From contig CAKTZN010000030.1 in assembly GCA_934635545.1 (NCBI GenBank), forward strand, positions 1 to 13,164: DNA of 13,164 nt, in the 5' to 3' direction. Of the stretch, positions 1-6,524 are shown in pieces. Within the stretch, counting starts at the first letter, position 1, and each line of letters opens with the position of its first letter. A program made the translations under genes and the position numbers. Below the pieces are notes generated by a model. The model was not told the DNA's origin. It worked only from the letters and a program-made list of their open reading frames with translations, and searched no databases. Source of the stretch: an uncultured Oscillospiraceae bacterium. Lineage in GTDB: Bacteria > Bacillota > Clostridia > Oscillospirales > Oscillospiraceae.

Positions 1-19
1 TCGCTGGTTTCCGCGCCTT

Positions 20-44
20 GAAAGCCTTGCGGCACAAGGCTTTC
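20..44. repeat. Perfect 10-bp inverted repeat just upstream of the catalase break
   Basis: The arms GAAAGCCTTG (20-29) and CAAGGCTTTC (35-44) are perfectly complementary around a 5-base loop. The hairpin lies in the 75-base stretch that replaces the expected N-terminal coding sequence of the manganese catalase. It could be the terminator of something to the left or part of the end of an inserted element. The window is too short to decide. Confidence 0.6.
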
Positions 45-75
45 CGCGATTTGTGGCTTTTTCGTTTCCCTAGTC

Positions 76-489
76 GGTACAGAGGAGTTGGGGCATCTGG
101 AGATGATCGGTACCATCGTGCACCAGTTGACCCGGAATCTCAGCGAGGAGGACATCAAGCAGGGCGGCTTCGACGCCTATTTCGTGGATCACACCGCGGG
201 CGTCTACCCCACGGCGGCCTCCGGCTTCCCGTGGAATGCCGCCTCCATGGCCGTCAAGGGCGACCTGATCGCCGACCTGACGGAGGATCTGGCCGCCGAG
301 CAAAAGGCTCGCGTCACCTACGACAACATCCTGCGGCTCAGCGACGATCCGGATGTGAACGATGTTATCAAGTTCTTGCGGGCCCGCGAGATCGTGCATT
401 TCCAGCGCTTCGGCGAAGGCCTGCGCCTTGCCCGGGAGCGGATGGATCAGAAAAATCTCTACTATATCAACCCGAGCTTCGACGCGTAA
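76..489 (+). CDS. Manganese catalase / CotJC-like protein, C-terminal part; 5' end interrupted
   Basis: Manganese catalases split hydrogen peroxide with a di-manganese centre; the short CotJC branch sits in spore coats. The readable part is 137 residues from GTEELGHLEMI to NPSFDA. The Glu and His of EELGH, the Glu in AAEQKAR and the His in REIVHFQRF match the usual metal ligands. Family members normally have about 60 more N-terminal residues, including the first Glu ligand. Here the same frame upstream (22-75) encodes unrelated sequence and then hits a TGA at 19-21. No start codon with a ribosome binding site fits the family start, so the gene is cut at about position 76. It may be a dead fragment, or the downstream half of a gene split by an element extending left of the window. 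The family call is firm; the cause of the break is inferred. Confidence 0.85.
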   Translation, partial: GTEELGHLEMIGTIVHQLTRNLSEEDIKQGGFDAYFVDHTAGVYPTAASGFPWNAASMAVKGDLIADLTEDLAAEQKARVTYDNILRLSDDPDVNDVIKFLRAREIVHFQRFGEGLRLARERMDQKNLYYINPSFDA

Positions 490-490
490 A

Positions 491-522
491 GAAAGGCCGC
501 TGGCGAATGCCAGCGGCCTTTC
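491..522. terminator. 14-bp hairpin between the catalase end and the CRISPR array, probably bidirectional
   Basis: Arms 491-504 and 509-522 are perfectly complementary around the loop GAAT. The hairpin starts two bases after the catalase stop codon. The stem begins GAAAGG and ends CCTTTC, so each strand has only a short run of T; it could end the catalase transcript on the plus strand and the cas/array transcript on the minus strand. Its right arm overlaps the degenerate last repeat at 515-547. Confidence 0.7.
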
Positions 523-547
523 CTATATACCCCGTAAGGGGCGCGAA
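515..547 (-). repeat. Degenerate terminal CRISPR repeat
   Basis: Aligned with the repeat at 653-685, the half at 530-546 is kept (CCCC, a 4-base loop, then GGGGCGCGA) and the half that would give the crRNA handle is lost. It sits 36 bases from the next repeat, in register with the 35-37 base spacers of the array. In the minus-strand reading this is the leader-distal end, where degenerate last repeats are usual. Confidence 0.65.
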
Positions 548-583
548 ACCGCTATGGAAAAGTTCCTGCGTAGTGAAAGGCAC

Positions 584-820
584 ATTTCAATCCACACGCC
601 CCTACGGGGTGCGACCAGCCGCCAGCTTGTACTTGCGGTATTGCTTGACTGCATTTCAACCCACGCGCCCCTTGCGGGGCGCGACGTTTCGTCGGACACC
701 ATTGTGCCGTTGGCCACCTTATTTCAACCCACGCGCCCCGTACAGGGCACGACGTCATAGTGTTAGCCGCATCATCATAGGCTACGGCATTTCAACCCTC
801 ACGCCCTTACGAGGCACGAC
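584..820 (-). CRISPR. Short type I-C CRISPR array: four non-identical repeats, three spacers (plus one more to the degenerate repeat)
   Basis: Repeats lie at 584-615, 653-685, 721-753 and 789-820 (32, 33, 33 and 32 bases), with spacers 616-652, 686-720 and 754-788; a further spacer, 548-583, separates them from a degenerate last repeat. Read on the minus strand, the 653-685 copy starts GTCGCGCCCC and ends TGGGTTGAAAT, the type I-C pattern in which Cas5 leaves an 11-base 5' handle. That copy has a perfect 8-bp stem; the other three differ from it and from each other. The array lies in the same direction as the cas operon. There is no leader: the 820 edge abuts a cas4 fragment, so expression must come by read-through from cas7 unless a promoter was missed. 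Confidence 0.95.
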
Positions 821-871
821 AAAGTGCTGCAAGCCGGAGAGCTGGAGGAAGCTCTCCTCAGGATAGATCAC
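782..871 (-). pseudogene. cas4: cas4 remnant: first 17 codons fused to a CRISPR repeat
   Basis: A GTG at 871-869 overlaps the cas7 stop as GTGA. From it the minus strand reads VIYPEESFLQLSGLQHF (17 codons, 871-821), which resembles the N-terminus of type I-C Cas4 as I know the family (Y-x-E-E-x-F-L-x-L-S-G-L-Q-H-F, normally followed by FCRRQW). The next base, 820, is the first base of a CRISPR repeat. Translation would continue through the repeat for 12 more residues to a TAG at 784-782, giving a peptide of about 29 residues. Cas4 normally works with Cas1-Cas2 in selecting and trimming new spacers; this fragment lacks the nuclease core and the iron-sulphur cysteines. It is the scar of a deletion. 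The 8-bp hairpin at 836-857 is explained by this coding sequence. Confidence 0.85.
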
Positions 872-1758
872 CCCAGCCGTGTGCAGGCAACGCCGGCGGG
901 CAGGGCCGCTTCGTCCACCGTAACGGTATAGTCGTCATAGCCTCTGGGGACAGTGACGCCGTCCTTGTGCGCGGCCTTTACCAGATCAAACAGCTTATGG
1001 GCCGGAGCGCAGCCCAGCTCAGAGTCGTGCTTGAACACGATCAGCTCCCGCACAGCCATCTTGCCGCGGGCGGCGGAGTGGTCATTTTCAAACATATTCA
1101 GGATGGCCGTCCACAGCAGGTTCAGGTCATCCTCAGAGAAGCCGGTTGTCTTGCGGGCCAGATTGGCGGAGACATAGCCCTCCGCCCGGTACAGGCCGTA
1201 GGGAACGATGTACTTACGGCCCATTTCGGTGCCCTTCTTCTCCGCGTCCGATTCTGTGGTGATGGCCACGCGGGTGATGGTGACCTCCTGGGGCATGATG
1301 GGGTCAACGCTGCGGGCAAAGCCCATCTGCACCGGCCCGCGCACCTGACCGCAGTTCAGCGCGCCCTTGACAAAGGTGGTCATTACCGCGCCGAAGGTAC
1401 GGATATCATAGAAATTCCGGCACATGAAGTCCCGCAGCTTTTCGTCCAGATGCTCGTCCTTCTTCTTGGCGTCCTTCAGCTTGTCCGCGTCCACGCCCAC
1501 ATAGGCGCAGGCCTCCTTGTCACTGGTGTTCAGGGGCACGCCGTCCTTGATGTAGATGCGGTAGCCCTCCTCCCCTTCCTTTGCCATCTCCACATAGTTG
1601 CGGATCTTCCGCTTCAGGCAGACGTCCGTCACCAGACCGTAGCCGCTCTCCGGGTCCACACGGGGCATGTTGCCCGCATCGGGGTCGCCGTTGGGATTGC
1701 CGTTCTCCACATCGAAAAATACCACAAATTCATACCGGTTCTTGATAGGCTCAGACAT
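868..1758 (-). CDS. cas7: Cas7c (Csd2), backbone subunit of type I-C Cascade
   Basis: Several copies of this RAMP-fold protein coat the crRNA spacer in the surveillance complex. The 296-residue product is of usual family length. It carries DVENGNPNGDPD (16-27), the family's N-terminal signature, followed by RNFYDIRTFGAV (114-125) and GQVRGPVQ (137-144). I chose the ATG at 1758, giving MSEPIKNRYEF, because AAGGAGGAG lies just upstream on the minus strand and the conserved domain starts at once; the open frame runs 15 codons further up without support. The start overlaps the cas8c stop by 8 bp, so translation is probably coupled. The stop overlaps the GTG of the cas4 remnant. GC content is high again in this gene, unlike the adjoining 3' part of cas8c. 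Confidence 0.95.
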   Translation of the reverse strand: MSEPIKNRYEFVVFFDVENGNPNGDPDAGNMPRVDPESGYGLVTDVCLKRKIRNYVEMAKEGEEGYRIYIKDGVPLNTSDKEACAYVGVDADKLKDAKKKDEHLDEKLRDFMCRNFYDIRTFGAVMTTFVKGALNCGQVRGPVQMGFARSVDPIMPQEVTITRVAITTESDAEKKGTEMGRKYIVPYGLYRAEGYVSANLARKTTGFSEDDLNLLWTAILNMFENDHSAARGKMAVRELIVFKHDSELGCAPAHKLFDLVKAAHKDGVTVPRGYDDYTVTVDEAALPAGVACTRLG

Positions 1759-2122
1759 TTTCGTTCTCCTCCTTTTTCGTATACTGCTGATGATAGTAAC
1801 CAAGATAGAAACAATTACTCTCTTCTTGTGTAAAGCGTGCAGGGATGAATTCGGTTATTCGGGCAGAAAGAGCGCCCTTTTCTTCATTTAGTTTTCTTCC
1901 CAATCCTGGTTTATCACGTAAAAGCTTTTTTGCATGATATTCGTTTAACGGAAAGAGCTTGGAAAATGCACTTTTAGGTGTAGAAGCCGCTGCATTGAAG
2001 TAGCTGTCTTTTATACTGCGATTCAGCGACCAATCAGCAGAAGCTAATTGAATTTCCTCCATAACTCTAAATAGCCGTCCCAAAACATATGGCATATAGT
2101 TACACGCATCGTTCAGTTTCAT
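1751..2122 (-). CDS. cas11c: Cas11c small subunit, translated from an internal start within cas8c
   Basis: In type I-C systems the small subunit Cas11 is known to be made by internal initiation near the 3' end of cas8c; it lines the belly of Cascade and steadies target DNA. Here an in-frame ATG at 2122 is preceded by GGAGGTGA (2135-2128), a near-perfect Shine-Dalgarno 5 bases from the start codon. This is unusual inside a coding region. The product would be 123 residues, starting MKLNDACNYMPYVLGRLF and sharing frame and stop with cas8c. The YxLGRLFxVxExIQ pattern (12-25) and FNAAASTPKSAF (42-53) resemble known Cas11c starts. The segment is AT-rich compared with the rest of cas8c. Existence of the separate protein is inferred from the site and the family precedent. 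Confidence 0.75.
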   Translation of the reverse strand: MKLNDACNYMPYVLGRLFRVMEEIQLASADWSLNRSIKDSYFNAAASTPKSAFSKLFPLNEYHAKKLLRDKPGLGRKLNEEKGALSARITEFIPARFTQEESNCFYLGYYHQQYTKKEENENV

Positions 2123-3514
2123 CCCAGTCACCTCCGAAATATAATGATGTTCCGCATCGATTCGATCTGCGTATTTACGCTTCAAATATGCCTTGATGAT
2201 GGCTGCGCGGCCCCATGTGATGTCCTGCTCCGCGCGGATCCGCAGTATAACGGCCTCCAGCAGCGACGCGGGGTACAGTCCGCCGGAAAAGATGGCCCGT
2301 GCCGTGGCGCCCGCCATGGCCGGTGAAGGAGACTTGTCCTTGGCATTGAGATTCACCGTCTCCCGCAGCAGCGCCCACAGGGACAGCAAACCGGGCTTTG
2401 CGTAGGCGGGCTTCACGATCTCCAGCCGCTCATAGTGGTCATTGACGTTCCGCATCAGCCTGCCAAAACTGTCCCGCAGGAAGAATCGGACAGAGAGCCG
2501 GGCCGCATTGGGCGCCAGACCCAGAATGTAGAAGGTACGGTTGGGATCGACGCCCAACTCCTCGCAGGGCAGCCCTTTTGCCAGATTTTTCAAGGCCGCA
2601 CGCAGGTCGTTGTCCGATATGGTCGATGGCATTTTGTCAGACATGAAGGACATGAACATATCGGGATAAACAGGATCCGCGCCCTCCGCCCAGCAGACGA
2701 TGGTGGTATCGCCAATGACCTGCACATTATCCTTGTTCGCCAGCAGATGGTTCAATGCGGCTGTGTAGGCAAAGGCCGCGTATTTGCCCACCGGGGCGTT
2801 ATAGTTCTGCTCCCGTCCATAGGAGCAAAAGGCCGGCGCGTTGAATGACACCAGCGCCGCGCCGCTGGACTGGGCGTCCCGCACGCCCTTGATGGCGGGA
2901 TGGGTGGCGGTGATCTCATCCTCACGGCCTGTGACAAGGCACTGCATCTTCACAGCGTCCTCGTCCGTGCCATCCCGGTATCGCTGCCACGCCTCACGGA
3001 TGGCAGCGTCCTCGTGAATATAGCAGCCATCCACCCGGAACAGCAGATTCCCGCCTGCGGTGATCATCTCATACTGTCTGGACAGGGCGGGGTGCTCCAT
3101 CGCTTTTTCCGGCTGCCAGGTGTCGAAGAAAGCCAATATCGCTTTGGCAGCGGGTGAATCCACGCCATCCAATACGGCGTGATGCAGGCTTGCGGCGGCG
3201 CGGAAGCAGTCCCTGCTGCGCTCCGGCTTCCCCTTTTGGTCAACACCCAGCAGATAGGCGGAGTTGTCCCACAGAAAATTAGAAGCAATACCAACAGTGC
3301 GCTTTACCGCCGACGGCAGGATCATCGACTGCGGACGCAGGACGGTTTTCTTCCCCATTGTTACTTCTTCCATAGTGGGGATCACCTGCGTCACCTGACC
3401 GTCTTTATCCAGGCACAGGGCGAAGCTGATCTTTGCAGGGCTCCATCCGGGAGCGGCGATCTCGCCGCGCTGGAGAAGATCCTCGTAATACCGCGTCAGC
3501 GCTTGCAGGATCAT
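1751..3514 (-). CDS. cas8c: Cas8c (Csd1), large subunit of type I-C Cascade
   Basis: Cas8c recognises the PAM and recruits Cas3. The product is 587 residues, normal for the family. The start at 3514 gives MILQALTRYYEDLL, has AGGAGGTGA upstream, and overlaps the cas5 stop as ATGA; the open frame extends 76 codons further only across the end of cas5. Typical Cas8c blocks are LWDNSAYLLGV (81-91), a central region with LVTG, HPAIKGVRDAQSSGA, LVSFNAPAFCSYG and NAPVGKYAAFAYT, and the C-terminal small-subunit part YVLGRLFRVMEEIQ. The last 145 or so codons (about 2190 to 1751) are near 40% GC by hand count, while 2221-2280 is 67%; this suggests a recombined 3' end. The same segment carries the internal cas11c start. 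Confidence 0.95.
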   Translation of the reverse strand: MILQALTRYYEDLLQRGEIAAPGWSPAKISFALCLDKDGQVTQVIPTMEEVTMGKKTVLRPQSMILPSAVKRTVGIASNFLWDNSAYLLGVDQKGKPERSRDCFRAAASLHHAVLDGVDSPAAKAILAFFDTWQPEKAMEHPALSRQYEMITAGGNLLFRVDGCYIHEDAAIREAWQRYRDGTDEDAVKMQCLVTGREDEITATHPAIKGVRDAQSSGAALVSFNAPAFCSYGREQNYNAPVGKYAAFAYTAALNHLLANKDNVQVIGDTTIVCWAEGADPVYPDMFMSFMSDKMPSTISDNDLRAALKNLAKGLPCEELGVDPNRTFYILGLAPNAARLSVRFFLRDSFGRLMRNVNDHYERLEIVKPAYAKPGLLSLWALLRETVNLNAKDKSPSPAMAGATARAIFSGGLYPASLLEAVILRIRAEQDITWGRAAIIKAYLKRKYADRIDAEHHYISEVTGMKLNDACNYMPYVLGRLFRVMEEIQLASADWSLNRSIKDSYFNAAASTPKSAFSKLFPLNEYHAKKLLRDKPGLGRKLNEEKGALSARITEFIPARFTQEESNCFYLGYYHQQYTKKEENENV

Positions 3515-4176
3515 CCCCTCACCTCCTCGCTGTCCCATGGCGGCACGACCATCACGCCGTCCGTCAGGCTGGCGCGGAAGAATCGGGGCGTAATGTTCTG
3601 GGGATCGGTGTAGTCCATATCCAGCAGCATCCAGCCCAGATCGCGGACGCCCTTCAGCTCCTCCGGACAGGGCGGCAGCTTCGTGCAGCGGCGGAAATGG
3701 GCAGGGAATTCCCGTGTACCGAAATAGGGCATACTGTAACACTGGCCCCGCTCCAGGCGGCGCTTAATGATGTCCTGAAACTTTCCGGCGTTGTCACCGG
3801 GCGCAGCCTTCTCCGTCAGGTCAAAGTGGGCGTCGATCACATAATGTACGTCCTGCAGCACCATGGCCGCCCGCTGCTGGATGCTCTTTGCGGTAGATAG
3901 GTACAGTTCTTTGCCTTGCCCTGTTTTCATTGCCGTTTCAACTTTTTTCCATGGAACGGTATCCTTCACCTCGTTGCGGCGAATGTTGGTGAAGCGGATG
4001 GGACTGCATACATGGATGCGGTCAATGCGCCATTTCATACCGGGGTGCCAGAACAGACTGTCAAGGATCCCACGGGCCGCCGACGGTGTCATGGTATCAT
4101 AGCTGACGCGCTCCGTTTTCATCTCGGGTCGGGTGAAAAGCGCGTAATCGCCCCACACTTCCACTTGTATCGCCAT
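3511..4176 (-). CDS. cas5: Cas5c (Cas5d), crRNA-processing endoribonuclease of type I-C
   Basis: Type I-C has no Cas6; Cas5 cuts the repeat RNA and stays bound to the 5' handle in Cascade. The protein is 221 residues. It begins MAIQVEVWGDYALFTRPE, followed by SYDTMTPSAARGILDSLFWHPGMKW (25-49), QRAAMVLQDVHYVIDAH (101-117) and CYSMPYFGTREF (146-157), all blocks of the Cas5d family. The Tyr/Lys/His residues needed for cleavage in studied homologues were not assigned here, since that needs an alignment. The ATG at 4176 has AGGGGAGTGA upstream. There is a 66-bp gap from cas3, the only real gap in the operon, and a 4-bp overlap with cas8c. Confidence 0.95.
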   Translation of the reverse strand: MAIQVEVWGDYALFTRPEMKTERVSYDTMTPSAARGILDSLFWHPGMKWRIDRIHVCSPIRFTNIRRNEVKDTVPWKKVETAMKTGQGKELYLSTAKSIQQRAAMVLQDVHYVIDAHFDLTEKAAPGDNAGKFQDIIKRRLERGQCYSMPYFGTREFPAHFRRCTKLPPCPEELKGVRDLGWMLLDMDYTDPQNITPRFFRASLTDGVMVVPPWDSEEVRG

Positions 4177-4195
4177 AAGATCACTCCCCTCTCTT

Positions 4196-4231
4196 TGTTT
4201 GCAAACATAGCTTACATGGTAGTGTGTCCAA
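4196..4231 (-). promoter_or_regulatory. Possible internal promoter with a perfect 12-bp palindrome, cas3-cas5 gap
   Basis: TGTTTGCAAACA at 4196-4207 is a perfect palindrome. On the minus strand it overlaps TATGTT (4209-4204), which lies 16 bp after TTGGAC (4231-4226); each hexamer matches the sigma-A consensus at four of six bases. This could let cas5-cas8c-cas7 be expressed apart from cas3 under a repressor. It is weak evidence from pattern alone. Confidence 0.3.
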
Positions 4232-4242
4232 TAGAACGGACA

Positions 4243-6423
4243 TCAGATAATCTCCGCCTTACCTGTCTCCGGATTCAAATCTAGCCCCATGGTCTCGCTG
4301 TACAACGTCAGATCTGTCAGAATCGCGCTGTCGCTGTCCAATGCGGGAATCTCCCGCGCCGTCAGCAGCACGCCTGCATTGTACAGTGCCCGAAAGTGCT
4401 CGTCATATACGGAGACGGCATAGCGGCCCAGCTTACGGTACAGCTCCTTGGAGCACTCGCCAGCTTGCAGGCGCTGGAGCAAGGCCGCACCCTCGCCATA
4501 GGGAATGTAGACAGTGTATGTATTCTGCTCGATGAGATGGAACTTCTCCGCCACTGTCCGGAACGGAAATTCGCAGCCCTCGATGCCCTGCGTAAATGCC
4601 TTGATAACGCCCTGCGTGTCCAGCGCGTCGCCGGTCAGACTGCGTAGGCTATGGAAGTACTGCGCCATCGTCTCAGGTGCAGCAATGTCACAGCCGCCTC
4701 CCAGCGCTTCTCTGGCCGCTTCGGCGGTCTTCTGAAACAGCACCGGCGGCAACTCCGTCCGCTCAAAGATCGTAACAACGCTCTCCTCCGCAGGACGTTT
4801 TCCCTCACGGTTGCAGCGGCCCGCCGCCTGCATGACGGAATCCAGCCCTGCCAGCTCCCGGTATACGGCGGGAAAATCCACATCGACACCCGCTTCGATC
4901 AGCGAGGTGGACACCACCCGGCACGGCTTCCCCTGCTTCAGTCGTTCTCTGATCTCCCCAAGCAGTGCTTGGCGCTGGGCCGGGATCATCAGGGTAGACA
5001 GGTGATAGCTGCCATCCGGCGGCAGCATCGCGTATAGGCTTTGGGCCGCTTTGCGGCTGTTGACGATGCAGAGGACTTGCCGCTGCCCACTCAGATGCTC
5101 CGCCAGGGCCTCATCGGTCAGTGTTCCGGCCTGCCGGAAGGTCACGCGGCGGAAGCGGTCATACAGTGCAGCCGTCTGCGGGCAGAGCTCCGTCACAGGA
5201 CAGCTTGGCGCATAGGTATGCAGCAGGTCGTCCAGCGACGGCTGCGTTGCGGTACATAGCACCACCGTGGAATGAAATTGCTCCGCCAGCGAAGCCATGG
5301 CAGCCACGCAGGGCCGCAGATGCGGCAGCGGCAGCATCTGTGCCTCGTCGAAGATCACGACGCTGTTGGCAAGATTATGCAGCTTACGGCATTGGGAGGA
5401 GCGGATGGCATACATGGACTCGAAAAGCTGCACCGCCGTGGTGACCACCACCGGCATGTCCCAATTTTCCGTGGCCAGCGCTTTCCGGACGTCCTCCGCC
5501 GGTGCGCCGTCGGAGAGGTCAAACTGTACGCCGGAATGGTGCTCCAGCACATTGCCGCTTCCCAGAATGTCCCGGAACACCTGGGCGTTCTGGTCGATGA
5601 TGGAGGTATATGGAATGACGTAGATCACCCGCTGCATCCCGTGTTCCACCGCATGGCGCAGCGCAAAGGCCAGCGACGCCACCGTTTTTCCGCCGCCGGT
5701 AGGGACGATCAGCGTGTAAATGCCTTTTGGTTTACCGCCCGCATTCAAGCAGGTGTTCAGGATCTCAGGGCGCAGCCGGTTCAGTTCCGTCTTTGGCTGC
5801 TGCCACGGCCTGATATACGCTTCCAGCCGCGCCAATAGTGTAGGAATATCATCGTATCCGCCCCGGCCTCGCTCACCGTTCATGAACCGCTCCGTATCCA
5901 GAAAGTCGGCGTCCACCAGGCAGGAATAGAGCATCCTTGTCCAGAAAGACGCTTGCAGAGGAGCCAGCTTCTGTGCCGGTGAGACCGTCGGCGGAGGTAA
6001 CGCCACGCCGCTTTCACCGCAGCGCTCCAGATACTGTTCGTCACGGCCTTTTAATAGGCGGCCATAGAATGTCCCATCGTCCTTCCGGGCCGTTTTCATA
6101 TTGCCAAAATCCGGCAGGCCGCCGTGATGCCCCGCCACACAGGCGGAAGCATAGGGATTTCCCCGTCTCGCACAGGCCATCGCGCCCGCTGTTGCGTGAT
6201 CCACAATAGGGCCGTCGTTCAACAGGCGATTTTGAAAGCCTTTCGTGCATTTGCCCATGTCGTGGGCCAGTCCCGCCAGTTCCCCGTCGGCTTCCGCGCC
6301 GAATGCCGCCGCAAAACCGCGGCACAGTTCAGCCGTACCGATCAGGTGCTGGGCAACCGTCTGGTATTCCCTATTGCCATCGGCACTTTCCCGGACATGT
6401 GCATAGTACGGCACATCACGCAT
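4243..6423 (-). CDS. cas3: Cas3 helicase-nuclease, type I-C
   Basis: Cas3 is recruited by target-bound Cascade, nicks the displaced strand with its HD nuclease and reels in and degrades the DNA with its SF2 helicase. The 726-residue protein has both parts. HD domain: H26, LAHDMGK (H54, D55), H76, AGHH (H99-H100) and D171/D173. Helicase: Walker A VPTGGGKT (240-247), IFDEAQ (357-362) as the DEAD/H box, CTATQP (390-395), SLIEAGVDVDFP (507-518) and QAAGRCNREGKR (532-543). All key residues look intact, so interference should be possible. The ATG at 6423 has AAGGGAG upstream and a good promoter 40-70 bp before it. It is the first gene of the operon, followed after 66 bp by cas5. Confidence 0.96.
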   Translation of the reverse strand: MRDVPYYAHVRESADGNREYQTVAQHLIGTAELCRGFAAAFGAEADGELAGLAHDMGKCTKGFQNRLLNDGPIVDHATAGAMACARRGNPYASACVAGHHGGLPDFGNMKTARKDDGTFYGRLLKGRDEQYLERCGESGVALPPPTVSPAQKLAPLQASFWTRMLYSCLVDADFLDTERFMNGERGRGGYDDIPTLLARLEAYIRPWQQPKTELNRLRPEILNTCLNAGGKPKGIYTLIVPTGGGKTVASLAFALRHAVEHGMQRVIYVIPYTSIIDQNAQVFRDILGSGNVLEHHSGVQFDLSDGAPAEDVRKALATENWDMPVVVTTAVQLFESMYAIRSSQCRKLHNLANSVVIFDEAQMLPLPHLRPCVAAMASLAEQFHSTVVLCTATQPSLDDLLHTYAPSCPVTELCPQTAALYDRFRRVTFRQAGTLTDEALAEHLSGQRQVLCIVNSRKAAQSLYAMLPPDGSYHLSTLMIPAQRQALLGEIRERLKQGKPCRVVSTSLIEAGVDVDFPAVYRELAGLDSVMQAAGRCNREGKRPAEESVVTIFERTELPPVLFQKTAEAAREALGGGCDIAAPETMAQYFHSLRSLTGDALDTQGVIKAFTQGIEGCEFPFRTVAEKFHLIEQNTYTVYIPYGEGAALLQRLQAGECSKELYRKLGRYAVSVYDEHFRALYNAGVLLTAREIPALDSDSAILTDLTLYSETMGLDLNPETGKAEII

Positions 6424-6464
6424 AATATCAGCTCCCTTGCCGTTTTTCAGTTGCTATTGTCTAT

Positions 6465-6493
6465 ATTATACATGCGCCCATGCTTATGAACAA
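6465..6493 (-). promoter_or_regulatory. Promoter of the cas operon
   Basis: On the minus strand TTGTTC (6493-6488) is followed after exactly 17 bp by TATAAT (6470-6465), with a TG one base before the -10 (extended -10). It lies 42 bp before the cas3 ATG. The -35 is weak; the -10 is perfect. It is divergent from the response-regulator promoter, whose putative operator starts about 30 bp away. Confidence 0.7.
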
Positions 6494-6524
6494 GCGCCGT
6501 TCGCCACTATCCACAATTCCCGTC

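Noticed and set aside
836..857. 8-bp hairpin between cas7 and the array as a terminator or leader element
   Set aside because: No T run follows on the minus strand, and the bases are explained as codons of the cas4 remnant.
18..866. Long plus-strand open frame (282 codons) over the catalase 3' end and the CRISPR array, and shorter frames in the array
   Set aside because: It overlaps the well-supported catalase in another frame and runs through repeats and spacers; the repetitive peptide comes from the repeats.
821..867. The cas7-array gap as a residual CRISPR leader
   Set aside because: It is only 47 bp, encodes the Cas4 N-terminus in frame from a GTG overlapping the cas7 stop, and has no promoter-like sequence.
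3515..3742. N-terminal extension of cas8c by 76 codons
   Set aside because: It lies over the end of cas5, has no ribosome site, and the ATG at 3514 has AGGAGGTGA and the family N-terminus.
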